A stretch of DNA of 64,000 nucleotides from Bradyrhizobium forestalis (GCF_002795245.1 NZ_PGVG01000002.1:62001-126000); one strand, 5' to 3'. Positions 26,000-36,072 are shown, counted from the stretch's first letter. A program made the numbers and translations. Notes: generated by a model from the letters alone, not told the origin.

Positions 26000-27694
26000 A
26001 TGTTCGACATCGCAGTCCCGGCCATGATCGGCGTCGCGCTGATCGTCGTTCTGGGGATCGTCTTCACCATTCTCTACAAGCGCGCCACCCGCGACGAGGC
26101 CTTCGTGCGCACCGGGCTTGGCGGCAAGAAGGTCGTGCTCGACGGCGGCGCCATGATCCTGCCGATCTTCCACTCCTATGCCAGCGTCAACCTGAAGACG
26201 CTGCGGCTCACCGTCGAGCGCAAGGAGCGGGAATCCCTCATCACCAAGGACCGCCTGCGCGTCGACATCGTCGCCGAGTTCTACGTGCGCGTCCGCCCGG
26301 ACGAGGAGAGCATCGCACTCGCAAGCCAGACCTTGGGCGCGCTGACCAACGATGCCGAGGCCCTGCGCAACCAGGTCGAGGCCAAATTCGTCGACGGCCT
26401 GCGCTCGGTGGCTGCGACCATGAGCATCCTGGAGCTCCAGGAGAAGCGCTCGGACTTCGTCAAGCACGTGCAGTCCACCGTCGAGTCGGACGTGAAGTCG
26501 AACGGGCTCGAGCTGGAGTCGGTATCGCTGACCAAGCTGGACCAGACCGACGTCAAGTTCTTCAACCCGGAGAATTTCTTCGACGCAGAAGGTCTGACCC
26601 AATTGAAGACGGTCACCGAGACCCGTCGGCGCGACCGCAATGCGATTGTGCGCGACAATGAGGTGGCGATCGCACAGAAGGACCTCGAGGCGCGGCAGCA
26701 GACTCTCGGGATTGAACGCACCAAGAAGGAAGCCGAGCTTTCCCAGGAGCGCGACATCGCCAACAAGACCGCCAGCACCCGCGCCGAGGTCGCAACCGCG
26801 ACGCAGACCGCGCGCCTGACCGAGGAGAATGCCCGCATCGACACAGACAGGGCGGTCGCCGAGAAGGAGGCCGGCGCCAAGCAGGTCAAGGAAACCGCGG
26901 TGATCGAGTCGGACCTCGCAATCAACAAGCGCAAGACCGACGCCCAGCGCGAGATCCAGATCGCGACGCAGGAAAACGAGATCCAGATCGCGGCGAAGAG
27001 CAAGCAGACCTCGGAAGCCGTTGCGGAGGCCAAGACGGCCGAAGCGCTGGCCGTCTCGGCGGAGGAAAAGGTGGTGACCGCACGCGCGGTCGAGGTTGCC
27101 GATCGTGCCCGTCTCACCCAGGTGCTGGCCGCGCGCACCGAGGCCGAACGCAAATCGACCGAGCTGATCGTCGCGGCCGAAGCCGAGAAGAAGGCCTCGC
27201 TCGACCGTGCCGAGGCCGTCAAGACGCTCGCAACGGCGGAAGCCGAATCGAACAAGATCAAGGCGGTCGGCGTGCGTAACATCGGCGAGGCGGAAGCTGC
27301 CGTCATCACCATGAAGAACGAGGCGCAGAACAAGCTCGGCAGCAACGTGATCGATTTCGAGATCGCCAAGAAGCGGATCGAGACCATGCCGTCGGCGCTG
27401 GCCGAGATGGTGAAGCCGATCGCGAACCTCAAGGACGTCCGCATCCTGCACACCGGCGGCGCATTCGGCGGCAACGGCGCGAGCGCAGGCAATGTCGGCT
27501 TCGGTGAAGGTCTGGCCGGCGAGCTGCTCAAGGTACACGCGCTGCGTCCGATGATCGACGAGATCCTGCGCCAGAGCGGCTTTGCGCCGGGCGACGATCC
27601 CGTCAAGGCGCTGGTCGGTGCCGTGACGGGCAAGAGCAACGGCGCGGCCGTGCCGGCGCCAGTGCCGGAGAAGACAAACGCCGCCGATCTATGA
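26000..27694 (+). CDS. yqiK: Flotillin-family (YqiK-like) membrane protein
   Basis: A 564-residue flotillin. ATG 26000 is preceded by GGAGAAAG; an upstream TTG is in frame but lies within that ribosome-binding sequence. The N-terminal membrane helix (MIGVALIVVLGIVFTILYK) is followed by the SPFH/Band-7 domain (AFVRTGLGGKKVVLDGGAMI; RLRVDIVAEFYVRV). The flotillin coiled coil comes next, about residues 200-440, rich in Ala/Glu/Lys heptads (TRRRDRNAIVRDNEVAIAQK). The tail is Gly-rich. Flotillins scaffold ordered membrane domains. It completes the PspA-YqiJ-flotillin operon. Confidence 0.92.
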   Translation: MFDIAVPAMIGVALIVVLGIVFTILYKRATRDEAFVRTGLGGKKVVLDGGAMILPIFHSYASVNLKTLRLTVERKERESLITKDRLRVDIVAEFYVRVRPDEESIALASQTLGALTNDAEALRNQVEAKFVDGLRSVAATMSILELQEKRSDFVKHVQSTVESDVKSNGLELESVSLTKLDQTDVKFFNPENFFDAEGLTQLKTVTETRRRDRNAIVRDNEVAIAQKDLEARQQTLGIERTKKEAELSQERDIANKTASTRAEVATATQTARLTEENARIDTDRAVAEKEAGAKQVKETAVIESDLAINKRKTDAQREIQIATQENEIQIAAKSKQTSEAVAEAKTAEALAVSAEEKVVTARAVEVADRARLTQVLAARTEAERKSTELIVAAEAEKKASLDRAEAVKTLATAEAESNKIKAVGVRNIGEAEAAVITMKNEAQNKLGSNVIDFEIAKKRIETMPSALAEMVKPIANLKDVRILHTGGAFGGNGASAGNVGFGEGLAGELLKVHALRPMIDEILRQSGFAPGDDPVKALVGAVTGKSNGAAVPAPVPEKTNAADL

Positions 27695-27899
27695 ATGCCC
27701 GTTCATTGCTGCGGAGAATTCGAAACGATACACAGGCTGGGCGCGTCTCGCGTCGCGCAACGTTCCGGAGTGCAGATCGATCGTGTCTTGAATCGTTCGA
27801 TCTCGCTCCGGACGAGTCTTGAGGCAACGCGTTGATTGCCGCGGCGCCTGCGTCGATCGATGTCGGGCGCTGAGGCCTGTTTCGATCGGAGACTTTCAT

Positions 27900-28268
27900 A
27901 TGAAGCATTTTCTGTCTGGGCTGATCGCCATCGGCCTTTCGATCGCTGCCGCGCCGTCGTTCGCGGCCGATGCCCGCAACGTCACTGTCGTCAACGAGAC
28001 CGGCTATGCCATCAAATTCCTGGGCTTCAACGCGCCGGATGATGGCCTCGACGAATGGGAGAACGAGCTCGACAAGGTGCTGCAGAACCAGGCCAGCACC
28101 TATGTCGAGTTCGACGATGACGACGAAGGCTGCGTCTGGAACATCCGCGTCGACTGGCAGAACTATGACGAGGCGGTGCTGTGGAAGAACGTCAACCTCT
28201 GCAAGTTCACCGCGCTCCGCCTGCGCTACGATTCCGGCACCAAGACCACCTCATTTCTCGCAGAATAA
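27900..28268 (+). CDS. Small secreted hypothetical protein
   Basis: A 122-residue protein from ATG 27900. Signal peptide: MKHFLSGLIAIGLSIAAAPS with probable cleavage after FAA. The mature part is acidic (DDGLDEWENELD, EFDDDDEGCVWNIRVDW) with two cysteines (GCVW and NLCKF) that may pair. Alternating strands such as NVTVVNETGYAIKFLGF and ALRLRYDSGTKTTSFL suggest a small beta-sandwich. I do not recognise a named family. It lies 206 bases past the flotillin gene and is probably a separate unit. Confidence 0.75.
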   Translation: MKHFLSGLIAIGLSIAAAPSFAADARNVTVVNETGYAIKFLGFNAPDDGLDEWENELDKVLQNQASTYVEFDDDDEGCVWNIRVDWQNYDEAVLWKNVNLCKFTALRLRYDSGTKTTSFLAE

Positions 28269-28407
28269 TGTTTGGCCGACCTGGCCGGAGGAGGGGCCAT
28301 TCCAGGCCCTTCCGCGGCAGTGCGTTGCGGATGATGACGAATTCGTCCTTTGCAAGCGCAAGCGGCTTTGTTATACGCAGCCGCGCGCGAACGAACGGTT
28401 CGCCTTT

Positions 28408-28482
28408 TCCTCGGTAGCTCAGCGGTAGAGCATCCGACTGTTAATCGGATGGTCGCTGGTTCGAATCCAGCCCGGGGAGCCA
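28408..28482 (+). tRNA. tRNA-Asn (anticodon GTT)
   Basis: The acceptor stem TCCTCGG (28408-28414) pairs with CCGGGGA (28472-28478) with one T-G wobble. D arm AGCTCAGCGGTAGAGC; anticodon stem CCGAC with GTT at 28440-28442; T loop TTCGAAT; encoded CCA at 28480-28482. Confidence 0.96.
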
Positions 28483-28693
28483 AATCTTGCTGACAATTCA
28501 ATGATTTGTCATCGCATTCTCATGCGGTGCGCGATCTTCTTGTCGTGATCTTTGAGCGCTGCACTCGCGATCCGGCGCGGAATCGCCCTCAAACAGTTGT
28601 GTGTGCGGGCGCGGTCGCGCCATGCAGGCGGCGCCAAATCGACTCAATTCACATCGACGATCGAAGCGCCGGACATTTACGGAGCTGATTCCC

Positions 28694-28873
28694 ATGCCAG
28701 ACATCCAGGTCGACCGTTCTCTGATGGCCCCCTCGATTCTGCCGGCCGGCATTCCCGAGCTCAGCGACGATGAATGCCTCGCTTGTCTCGCGCGCGCGGT
28801 CGAGACGCCGGATTCGGCACGGCTGGACGAGGTCGCTGCTCTGATCGGCCGCCTGGCGGTAGCGATCGAATAA
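28694..28873 (+). CDS. Small hypothetical protein, 59 residues
   Basis: ATG 28694 is preceded by GGAG at 28681, a normal distance. The product starts MPDIQVDRSLMAPSILPAG and continues with helices (DDECLACLARAVE, ARLDEVAALIGRLAVAIE). It is acidic, has a CLAC pair, and lacks a signal peptide or membrane segment. Third-position GC is high, as in real genes here. Function unknown. Confidence 0.6.
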   Translation: MPDIQVDRSLMAPSILPAGIPELSDDECLACLARAVETPDSARLDEVAALIGRLAVAIE

Positions 28874-29013
28874 GGCTGATCGGCGCCTCGATCGGGGAGT
28901 TGCGGACGCCGTGGTCGCTCAAGGCCCACGGCCGTGTTGCGTTTTGACTGTGCATGCTTCAAAGATGCTGCGAATTTCCTTCCGCGGCATCGTCCGCATT
29001 GCAGGATCCGCAA

Positions 29014-29676
29014 ATGTCCGGTTTTTCGACCGCGCGCCAAAGAATGGTCGATGGCCAGGTGCGCACCAATGACGTCACCGACCGCCGTATTCTCGACGCC
29101 ATGCTCACGGTTCCGCGCGAGGCTTTTGTGCCGGCCGGCCGCCAGGCACTGGCCTACCTCGACCTGGACCTCGATGTGAGCGAAGGCGCCGCCAAGCGGT
29201 TCCTGATCAAGCCGGCGCTGACTGGCAAGTTGCTTCAGGCCGCCGAAATCGGCGAGGGCGACAACGTGCTGGTCGTCGGCTGCGCCACGGGCTACCTCGC
29301 CGCGCTGACCGCCAAGCTCGCGCGCCAGGTCACCGCGATCGAATGCGATTCGGCTTTGGCTACAAAGGCCAGGGACGCCTTCACCGCCCTGGGGCTTGCC
29401 AATGTCACCTGTAAGGCCGCGGCCTGCACCGACGGGGAACCTTCCGCCGCCCCCTATGATGTGATCGTCCTCAACGGCGCAGCCGAGGTGATGCCGGAAG
29501 CTCTGCTCGGGCAGCTGAAGGAGGGCGGGCGTCTGGTGGGGGTGTCGGCCGAATCCAGGCCGCCACGCGCCACGATCGTGACCCGTACCCACGGCGAGTT
29601 CGGCCATCGGGCGCTGTTCGATGCCGCAGCCCCGGTCCTTCCCGGGCTGGAACGGGCGGCCGCCTTTGTCTTCTGA
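29014..29676 (+). CDS. pcm: Protein-L-isoaspartate O-methyltransferase family protein
   Basis: A 220-residue SAM-dependent methyltransferase of the PCMT family, which repairs isoaspartyl residues in aged proteins. ATG 29014 has AGGA upstream; the frame before it lacks family residues. N-terminal RQRMVDGQVRTNDVTD and VPREAFVPAGRQALAY are PCMT signatures, and the SAM loop is VLVVGCATGYLAALTAKLA near residue 85-103, the rhizobial-type variant of the usual DVGTGSGY. The last part (GEFGHRALFDAAAPVLPGLE) is also typical. A tolC homologue follows, a pairing common in rhizobia from general knowledge. Confidence 0.88.
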   Translation: MSGFSTARQRMVDGQVRTNDVTDRRILDAMLTVPREAFVPAGRQALAYLDLDLDVSEGAAKRFLIKPALTGKLLQAAEIGEGDNVLVVGCATGYLAALTAKLARQVTAIECDSALATKARDAFTALGLANVTCKAAACTDGEPSAAPYDVIVLNGAAEVMPEALLGQLKEGGRLVGVSAESRPPRATIVTRTHGEFGHRALFDAAAPVLPGLERAAAFVF

Positions 29677-29863
29677 CGGCCCAAAACCCGCCCAAATCCC
29701 GTTCTGAATCAGAAGTGTGGCCGGGATGCTGCACGTGAAGAGTTTCCACTGAGAACTACCCTGGGGTAGTTCCGTCGCGCTTGACCGCGTCCTATGTTGC
29801 GGCGGGGCAACGACTCCACTCGTAGACGGTAACCCAGCTCGCGGGCACGAGCCGGGCGTTAGA

Positions 29864-31267
29864 ATGAACGGAAATTTTGGGATGCATGGGGTGAAGCTCT
29901 TCACCGGAGCTGCGGTTTCGGTCCTGCTGCTGGCGCTGGCCGGGCCGACGCCTGCCTTGGCCGATACGATCGAGGCCGCGCTGGTGCGCGCCTATCAGAA
30001 CAATCCGCAGCTCAACGCGCAGCGTGCCCAGGTGCGCTCGACTGACGAAAACGTTCCTCAGGCCTTGTCGGGCTATCGCCCCAGGGTCTCGCTGACGGCG
30101 AGCGCTGGTTACCAGTACTCGGACTTCAAGAGCAGCACGACCAGCGACCCCGTGAACGGCACGGGCATCCCCCGCAGTGTGGGACTGACCGCCTCCCAGA
30201 CATTGTACAACGGCAATCAGACTGCCAACCGGACGCGCGCCGCCGAGAGCCAGGTCTCCGGTGCCCGCGAGGGGTTGCGCGTGCTTGACCAGAGCGTGCT
30301 GCTCCAGGCCGCGACGACATACATGGATTATCTGCGCGACGCCGCCACGCTGGAAGTCCAGCGCAGCAACGTACGCGTGCTCGAGCAGACGCTGAAGCAG
30401 ACCCGTGACCGCTTCAACGTCGGCGAGGTGACCCGCACCGACGTCGCGCAATCGGAGGCGCAACTGGCTGCCGGCAAGACGCAGGCGCTGACCGCCGAAG
30501 CAAATCTGACCACGACGCGGGCGAACTTCCGGCGCATCATCGGTAACGAGCCGTCAAACCTCGCGCCGGGCTCCCCTGTCGATCGGTTCCTGCCTCCGAC
30601 CCTTGCAGCTGCAGTCGAGCTCGCCCTCGTCGAGAACCCCAACGTCACGGCGGGCATGTACGGCATCGACGTCAATCATCTTCAGGTGAAGATCAACGAA
30701 GGCGCGTTGCTGCCGACGGTCACCCTGCAAGCATCCGTCACCCAAGCCTTCGAGCAGTCCCTGATCCAATACCGTTCGTTCGGCGCCTCTGCGGTCGCGC
30801 AGCTCTCGGCTCCGATCTATCAGGGTGGTGCCGAATACGCGCTGATTCGTCAGTCCAAGGAGAACCTTGCGCAGCAGCGCCTCAATCTGGAGACGACCCG
30901 CGATCAGGCTCGTGCCACGGTCGTGCAGACGTGGGGCCAGTTGCAGGCCAGCAAGGCGCAGGTGCAGTCGGCTCAGGCGCAGGTGACGGCGTCCGAGATC
31001 GCGCTGAACGGTGTCCGTGAAGAGGCCAAGGCCGGCCAGCGCACCACGCTCGACGTGCTCAACGCGCAGCAGGCGCTGGTGAATGCGCGTGTCGCACTCG
31101 TCACCGCACAACACGATCGCGTGGTTGCATCCTATTCGGTGCTGAGTGCCGTGGGCCGTCTATCGCCCCAGGTCCTTGGCTTGCCGACCACAACCTACGA
31201 CGCCAGCGTTCACTACCATCAGGTCCGCGACAGCTGGGCCGGCGTGCGCACGCCCGACGGGCGCTGA
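29864..31267 (+). CDS. tolC: TolC-family outer-membrane channel for type I secretion or efflux
   Basis: A 467-residue TolC-type protein. A signal peptide is visible (GVKLFTGAAVSVLLLALAG, cleaved near ALAD). The mature part starts DTIEAALVRAYQNNPQLNAQ, the TolC N-terminal helix, and shows the two-fold repeat: DVAQSEAQLAAGKTQALTAE in the first half and TTLDVLNAQQALVNARVALV in the second. The QALSGYRPRVSLTASAGYQY strand region is also typical. No lipobox Cys is present, unlike the NodT-type protein at 5405. No pump gene is adjacent, so it may serve several systems. A strong hairpin follows the stop. Confidence 0.92.
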   Translation: MNGNFGMHGVKLFTGAAVSVLLLALAGPTPALADTIEAALVRAYQNNPQLNAQRAQVRSTDENVPQALSGYRPRVSLTASAGYQYSDFKSSTTSDPVNGTGIPRSVGLTASQTLYNGNQTANRTRAAESQVSGAREGLRVLDQSVLLQAATTYMDYLRDAATLEVQRSNVRVLEQTLKQTRDRFNVGEVTRTDVAQSEAQLAAGKTQALTAEANLTTTRANFRRIIGNEPSNLAPGSPVDRFLPPTLAAAVELALVENPNVTAGMYGIDVNHLQVKINEGALLPTVTLQASVTQAFEQSLIQYRSFGASAVAQLSAPIYQGGAEYALIRQSKENLAQQRLNLETTRDQARATVVQTWGQLQASKAQVQSAQAQVTASEIALNGVREEAKAGQRTTLDVLNAQQALVNARVALVTAQHDRVVASYSVLSAVGRLSPQVLGLPTTTYDASVHYHQVRDSWAGVRTPDGR

Positions 31268-31280
31268 TTCCCTTAAGTAT

Positions 31281-31314
31281 CCGGTCGGCCTCGCGAACAA
31301 TTGCGGCCGACCGG
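31281..31314 (+). terminator. Hairpin terminator after tolC
   Basis: CCGGTCGGCC and GGCCGACCGG form a perfect 10-bp GC-rich stem with a 14-base loop, 13 bases past the tolC stop, followed by TGCTTTGCTTG. The tail is only moderately T-rich. Confidence 0.6.
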
Positions 31315-31567
31315 TGCTTTGCTTGCAATCATCAAAATCCCTGACATAGCCTTGCCAAGATGATGCGGGTCGATTCGCCCCGCGTTGTCGTGTGCGTATC
31401 GCTTGAGTGCCGGGGGCAGGGGCGCACCGCTGCACGTTGAGCCGTGATCTGGGGACAAGTCGGGCTGCCGCGACGAAAATGACGGGCCTCCCGTCCGGAA
31501 CCGGCCAATCCTGTCGTGCTTGGTGTAAAACAACGCATGCGAGGGCGTTGATGATGTGGAGTCGGAG

Positions 31568-32335
31568 ATGACGCAGCCTGCAAAGGTCACAGAACCCTCC
31601 ATGGAGGAGATTCTGGCCTCGATCCGGCGCATCATTGCCGACGACGAGGCCAAGCCCCCGCCGGCTGAGGCCGCCAAGCCCGAAAAGGCTGCGGCGCCAA
31701 CCGCCTCGCCGAAGCCGATGAACGACATTCCGCCATCCAAGGTCGCACCGTCCAAACCTGCCGCCGAGAAGCCCGCGCCACCGCCGGCTGCGAAGCCGGC
31801 TCCGGCGCCGCCGCCACCCGCGCCTGCGGCGGACGCATCCAACAGCCAGGACGACATCGACGCGCTGCTGGCGGGGCTCGACGCGGCCACGCCTGCGCCC
31901 GAGGCCCGCACTCCCGAGCCAGAGCCAGAGCCTGAGCCCGACGTGCTCGAACTGACGGACGAGATGGCGGTGGATCCGACACCGCCTCCACCGCCACCAA
32001 GCTTCCGCAAGGTCGAGCCGCGCGACGATCTGGAATTCGCCGAATCGCCGCAGCCGCGCCCCGCTCCGCCGCCGTCCTACGCGCCGGTCGATTTTGACGC
32101 CCCGCCGCTGCCACCGCAGCAGCCGATTCTCGCGCAATCGACGGTCTCCGCGGTCGAATCCGCCTTCAACTCGCTGGCCCATACGGTGCTCAGCAGCAAT
32201 GCACGGACGCTGGAGGACCTGGTCAAGGAGATGCTGCGGCCGATGCTGAAGTCCTGGCTCGACGACAACCTGCCGGGCCTCGTTGAACGCATCGTGAAGG
32301 CCGAAATCGAGCGGGTCTCGCGCGGCGGCCGTTAA
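31568..32335 (+). CDS. popZ: PopZ-like polar organizing protein (DUF2497)
   Basis: A 255-residue protein with the PopZ layout: a short conserved N-terminal helix (TEPSMEEILASIRRIIADDE), a long acidic Pro/Ala-rich linker (about residues 30-185), and a conserved C-terminal helical module (VESAFNSLAHTVLSSNARTL, then EDLVKEMLRPMLKSWLDDNL). In Caulobacter, PopZ assembles at cell poles and tethers ParB and the chromosome origin. ATG 31568 has GGAG six bases upstream; an in-frame GTG at 31556 is less likely. It is followed 125 bases later by valS, the usual alphaproteobacterial order. Confidence 0.9.
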   Translation: MTQPAKVTEPSMEEILASIRRIIADDEAKPPPAEAAKPEKAAAPTASPKPMNDIPPSKVAPSKPAAEKPAPPPAAKPAPAPPPPAPAADASNSQDDIDALLAGLDAATPAPEARTPEPEPEPEPDVLELTDEMAVDPTPPPPPPSFRKVEPRDDLEFAESPQPRPAPPPSYAPVDFDAPPLPPQQPILAQSTVSAVESAFNSLAHTVLSSNARTLEDLVKEMLRPMLKSWLDDNLPGLVERIVKAEIERVSRGGR

Positions 32336-32460
32336 GACGGGCCGTACGGCCCCGATAAAGCCCTGCTCCTGCGTCATATTCGGCCTGCGACCCAGGCCGG
32401 AGTGCCTGCCGTTGAGCTTCCCGTTGACTTGAACCGCGCGCGCGGCTTTCTAGCACCCCC

Positions 32461-35337
32461 ATGATCGAGAAAAATTACCAGCCCGCCGATATCGAAACCC
32501 GCATGTCCGTCGTGTGGGAGGACAGCCTTGCCTTCAAGGCCGGCCGACCCGACCGCCGTGATGCTGTGCCCTTTACCATCGTGATCCCGCCGCCGAACGT
32601 GACGGGCTCGCTGCACATGGGCCACGCCCTCAACAACACACTGCAGGACATTCTCTGCCGGTTCGAGCGCATGCGCGGCCGCGACGTGCTGTGGCAGCCC
32701 GGCACGGACCATGCCGGCATCGCCACCCAGATGGTGGTGGAGCGGCAGCTGATGGAGCGCCAGCAGCCGGGCCGCCGCGAGATGGGCCGCGAGAAGTTTC
32801 TGGAGCGGGTCTGGCAGTGGAAGGCCGAGAGCGGCGACACCATCATCAACCAGCTCAAGCGGCTCGGCGCGTCCTGCGACTGGTCGCGCGAGCGCTTTAC
32901 CATGGACGAGGGCCTGTCGAAGGCCGTCGTCAAGGTGTTCGTCGAGCTGCACCGCGAGGGCCTGATCTACAAGGACAAGCGGCTGGTGAACTGGGACACC
33001 AAGCTCTTGACCGCGATCTCGGATCTCGAAGTGCAGCAGACCGAGGTCAAGGGCCACCTCTGGTATCTGCGCTATCCGATCGAGGGCAAGACGTTCAGCC
33101 CCGAGGATCCCGCGAGCTTCATCGTCGTCGCCACCACGCGCCCCGAGACCATGCTCGGCGATACCGGCGTGGCCGTGCATCCCGAGGATGAGCGCTATCG
33201 GAAGCTGATCGGCAAGAACGTCATCCTGCCGCTGGTCGGCCGCAAGATCCAGATCGTCGCCGACGACTATTCCGATCCGGAGAAGGGCTCGGGTGCGGTG
33301 AAAGTGACGCCGGCGCACGACTTCAACGACTTCGAGGTCGGCAATCGCCACGGCCTCCGCCGGATCAGCGTGATCGACAGGGAAGGCTGCCTCGATCTCC
33401 TCGACAACGAGGATTATCTGCGCGACCTCCCCGAAGGCGCCGGGCAATTCGCCGAGGAGTTCCACAAGGTCGACCGCTTCGTCGCGCGCAAGCGCATCGT
33501 CGAGCGGCTGGAATCGTTCGGCTTCGTCGAGCGGATCGAGCCGCACACGCACATGGTGCCGCATGGCGACCGTTCCGGCACGGTGATCGAGCCGTATTTG
33601 ACCGACCAGTGGTATGTCGACGCCAAGACGCTGGCCAAGCCGGCGATCGCAGCGGTGCGTTCGGGCGAAACCACATTCGTGCCGAAGAACTGGGAGAAAA
33701 CCTATTTCGACTGGATGGAGAACATCCAGCCCTGGTGCATCTCGCGCCAGCTCTGGTGGGGTCACCAGATCCCGGCCTGGTACGGTCCGGATGGCAAGGT
33801 GTTCGTCGCCGAGACCGAGGAAGAGGCGATCAGCCACGCGCTCGGCTACTATGTCGAGCAGGAGGTCATCACGGTCGAGCAGGGGCGCGAGATGGCGCTC
33901 GACCGCAACAAGCGCGAAGGCTTCATCACCCGTGACGAGGACGTGCTCGACACCTGGTTCTCCTCGGCGCTGTGGCCGTTCTCGACGCTCGGCTGGCCCG
34001 ACGATACGCCCGAGGTGCAGCGCTACTATCCGACCAATGCGCTGGTCACCGGCTTCGACATCATCTTCTTCTGGGTTGCCCGCATGATGATGATGGGCCT
34101 GCACTTCATGAAGGAGGTGCCGTTCTCGACCGTCTACATCCACGCCCTCGTCCGCGACGAGAAGGGCGCCAAGATGTCGAAGTCGAAGGGCAATGTCATC
34201 GATCCCCTCAACCTGATCGACGAATACGGCGCGGACGCGCTGCGCTTCACGCTGGCCGCGATGGCGGCGCAGGGCCGCGACATCAAGCTCGCCACCAGCC
34301 GCGTCGAGGGCTACCGCAATTTCGCGACCAAGCTCTGGAATGCCTGTCGGTTCGCTGAGATGAACCACTGCGCCGTGCCTGAAGGCTTCGAGCCGGCGAA
34401 GGCGAAGGAGACGCTGAACCGCTGGATCGCGCATGAAAGCGCGCACACCACGCGTGAGGTGACCGAGGCAATCGAAGCCTATCGCTTCAACGATGCCGCA
34501 GGCAGCATCTACCGCTTCGTCTGGAACGTCTATTGCGACTGGTATGTCGAGCTCGCAAAGCCCGTGCTGCTCGGCCCGGACAGCCCCGCCAAGGACGAGA
34601 CCCGCGCCATGGTCGCCTGGGCGCGCGACGAGATCCTCAAGCTGCTGCACCCCTTCATGCCCTTCATCACCGAAGAGCTGTGGGAGGTGACGGCCAAGCG
34701 CGACGGCCTGCTCGCATTGGCGCCGTGGCCGCTGAAGCCGGCTCAGCCTTCGCCGGAGCAACTCGCGATGCTCGCCGCAGCCGCCGGGCCGATCGATCCG
34801 CTGATCTCGCCGGCGCTGGTCATGCCGATCTTCGACCATGCCGATTTCACCGATCCCAAGGCGGAAGCCGAGATCGGCTGGGTGATCGACCTCATCACCC
34901 AGATCCGCTCGGTGCGTGCCGAGATGAACATCCCCCCGGCGACGCTGACGGCGCTGGTGCTCGCCAGCGCCTCGGCCGAGACCAGGGAGCGCGCGCCGCG
35001 CTGGACCGATGTCATCAAGCGCATGGCGCGGCTGTCGGATATTTCCTTCGCCGATCGCGCGCCTGACGGTGCGGTTCAGCTCCTGGTGCGCGGTGAGGTC
35101 GTCGCGCTGCCGCTGAAGGGCGTGATCGACGTCGCCGCCGAGCGCACGCGCCTCGACAAGGAGATCGGCAAGGCCGACGCCGACATCAAGCGCGCCGAAT
35201 CCAAGCTGGCCAACGAGAAGTTCGTCGCCAACGCGGCCGAGGAGATCGTCGAGGAGGAGCGTGAAAAGCGCGAGGCCGCGCTGGCGCGCAAAGCCAAGCT
35301 GCTGGAGGCGCTGGAGCGGCTGAAGCAGGCGTCGTAG
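32461..35337 (+). CDS. valS: Valyl-tRNA synthetase
   Basis: A 958-residue class I aminoacyl-tRNA synthetase that charges tRNA-Val, with editing of Thr. The start is ATG 32461 (MIEKNYQPADIETRM). HIGH-type motif PPPNVTGSLHMGHA is near residues 43-56; the editing (CP1) domain contains VVATTRPETMLGDTGVAVHP; the KMSKS loop GAKMSKSKGNVIDP is near 569-582; the anticodon domain follows; and the C-terminal coiled-coil arm is visible from RTRLDKEIGKADADIKRAES to the end. The length is normal. It is convergent with the next gene, with stops only two bases apart. Confidence 0.97.
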   Translation: MIEKNYQPADIETRMSVVWEDSLAFKAGRPDRRDAVPFTIVIPPPNVTGSLHMGHALNNTLQDILCRFERMRGRDVLWQPGTDHAGIATQMVVERQLMERQQPGRREMGREKFLERVWQWKAESGDTIINQLKRLGASCDWSRERFTMDEGLSKAVVKVFVELHREGLIYKDKRLVNWDTKLLTAISDLEVQQTEVKGHLWYLRYPIEGKTFSPEDPASFIVVATTRPETMLGDTGVAVHPEDERYRKLIGKNVILPLVGRKIQIVADDYSDPEKGSGAVKVTPAHDFNDFEVGNRHGLRRISVIDREGCLDLLDNEDYLRDLPEGAGQFAEEFHKVDRFVARKRIVERLESFGFVERIEPHTHMVPHGDRSGTVIEPYLTDQWYVDAKTLAKPAIAAVRSGETTFVPKNWEKTYFDWMENIQPWCISRQLWWGHQIPAWYGPDGKVFVAETEEEAISHALGYYVEQEVITVEQGREMALDRNKREGFITRDEDVLDTWFSSALWPFSTLGWPDDTPEVQRYYPTNALVTGFDIIFFWVARMMMMGLHFMKEVPFSTVYIHALVRDEKGAKMSKSKGNVIDPLNLIDEYGADALRFTLAAMAAQGRDIKLATSRVEGYRNFATKLWNACRFAEMNHCAVPEGFEPAKAKETLNRWIAHESAHTTREVTEAIEAYRFNDAAGSIYRFVWNVYCDWYVELAKPVLLGPDSPAKDETRAMVAWARDEILKLLHPFMPFITEELWEVTAKRDGLLALAPWPLKPAQPSPEQLAMLAAAAGPIDPLISPALVMPIFDHADFTDPKAEAEIGWVIDLITQIRSVRAEMNIPPATLTALVLASASAETRERAPRWTDVIKRMARLSDISFADRAPDGAVQLLVRGEVVALPLKGVIDVAAERTRLDKEIGKADADIKRAESKLANEKFVANAAEEIVEEEREKREAALARKAKLLEALERLKQAS

Positions 35338-35339
35338 GC

Positions 35340-35942
35340 CTACTTCGGAAACGGCTTGCTGAGGAATTTCGAGCCCGTGATGCCATAGCGCCAGGGCAGC
35401 TCGACCGCCTTGGTGATGCCGATGCGGACGCCGGCCGCGACCTCCACATCCTCCGTCCGCGCATGCAGCGCGATCGGCGGTCGGTCGAGTGGCAGCGCAT
35501 TGTGCACGATAGTGACGCCGAGCGCTTCGGTCAGCTTGCCTGGGCCCGAGCACAGCGTATGCACGTCCTGCAGATGCCGGCGTCGGCGCATCGCAGCCAA
35601 GCCATGCGTCGGCTCCAGCGCGCGGATCAGCACGGCGCTGGCCGAGCCTTGCTCCTCGCAGACGAAGTTCACGCACCAGTGGATGCCGTAGGAGCGATAG
35701 ACATAAGCAAAACCGGGCGGGCCGAACATCACCTGGTTCCGCGGCGTCGGCCCGCGGTAGGAGTGTGCGGCCGGGTCGGTATGATGATAGGCCTCGACCT
35801 CGACGATGATCCCGCCGACGCCGTCGACCAGCATGGTGGCACCGATCAGGTCGGGCGCCACCTCGTGGACGCTGCGGCCGAAAAACGACCGCTTCAGCAG
35901 CTTGCCAAGCCGTGGGGATGAGGTCTTCGAGATTGGAGCCAT
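35340..35942 (-). CDS. mpg: 3-methyladenine DNA glycosylase (AAG/Mpg family)
   Basis: A 200-residue monofunctional DNA glycosylase that removes alkylated purines at the start of base-excision repair. Read from ATG 35942. Conserved elements: [20 protein letters not shown], the catalytic-Glu block [40 protein letters not shown], and the late [10 protein letters not shown]. These match the human AAG active-site blocks closely. It is single-copy on the minus strand and shares a 130-base divergent spacer with lipA. Confidence 0.93.
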   Translation of the reverse strand: MAPISKTSSPRLGKLLKRSFFGRSVHEVAPDLIGATMLVDGVGGIIVEVEAYHHTDPAAHSYRGPTPRNQVMFGPPGFAYVYRSYGIHWCVNFVCEEQGSASAVLIRALEPTHGLAAMRRRRHLQDVHTLCSGPGKLTEALGVTIVHNALPLDRPPIALHARTEDVEVAAGVRIGITKAVELPWRYGITGSKFLSKPFPK

Positions 35943-36072
35943 TCGAGGAGAGAATCGCCTGAGAACAGAGCAGGATATTGCCCATATCTGCCATGTTCCC
36001 TGAAGCGGTGCGAGTTGGGTTGCGATGCTTGCCCAGACCGACTAGGTAGGACCTGAACAGACCGGACACCCC

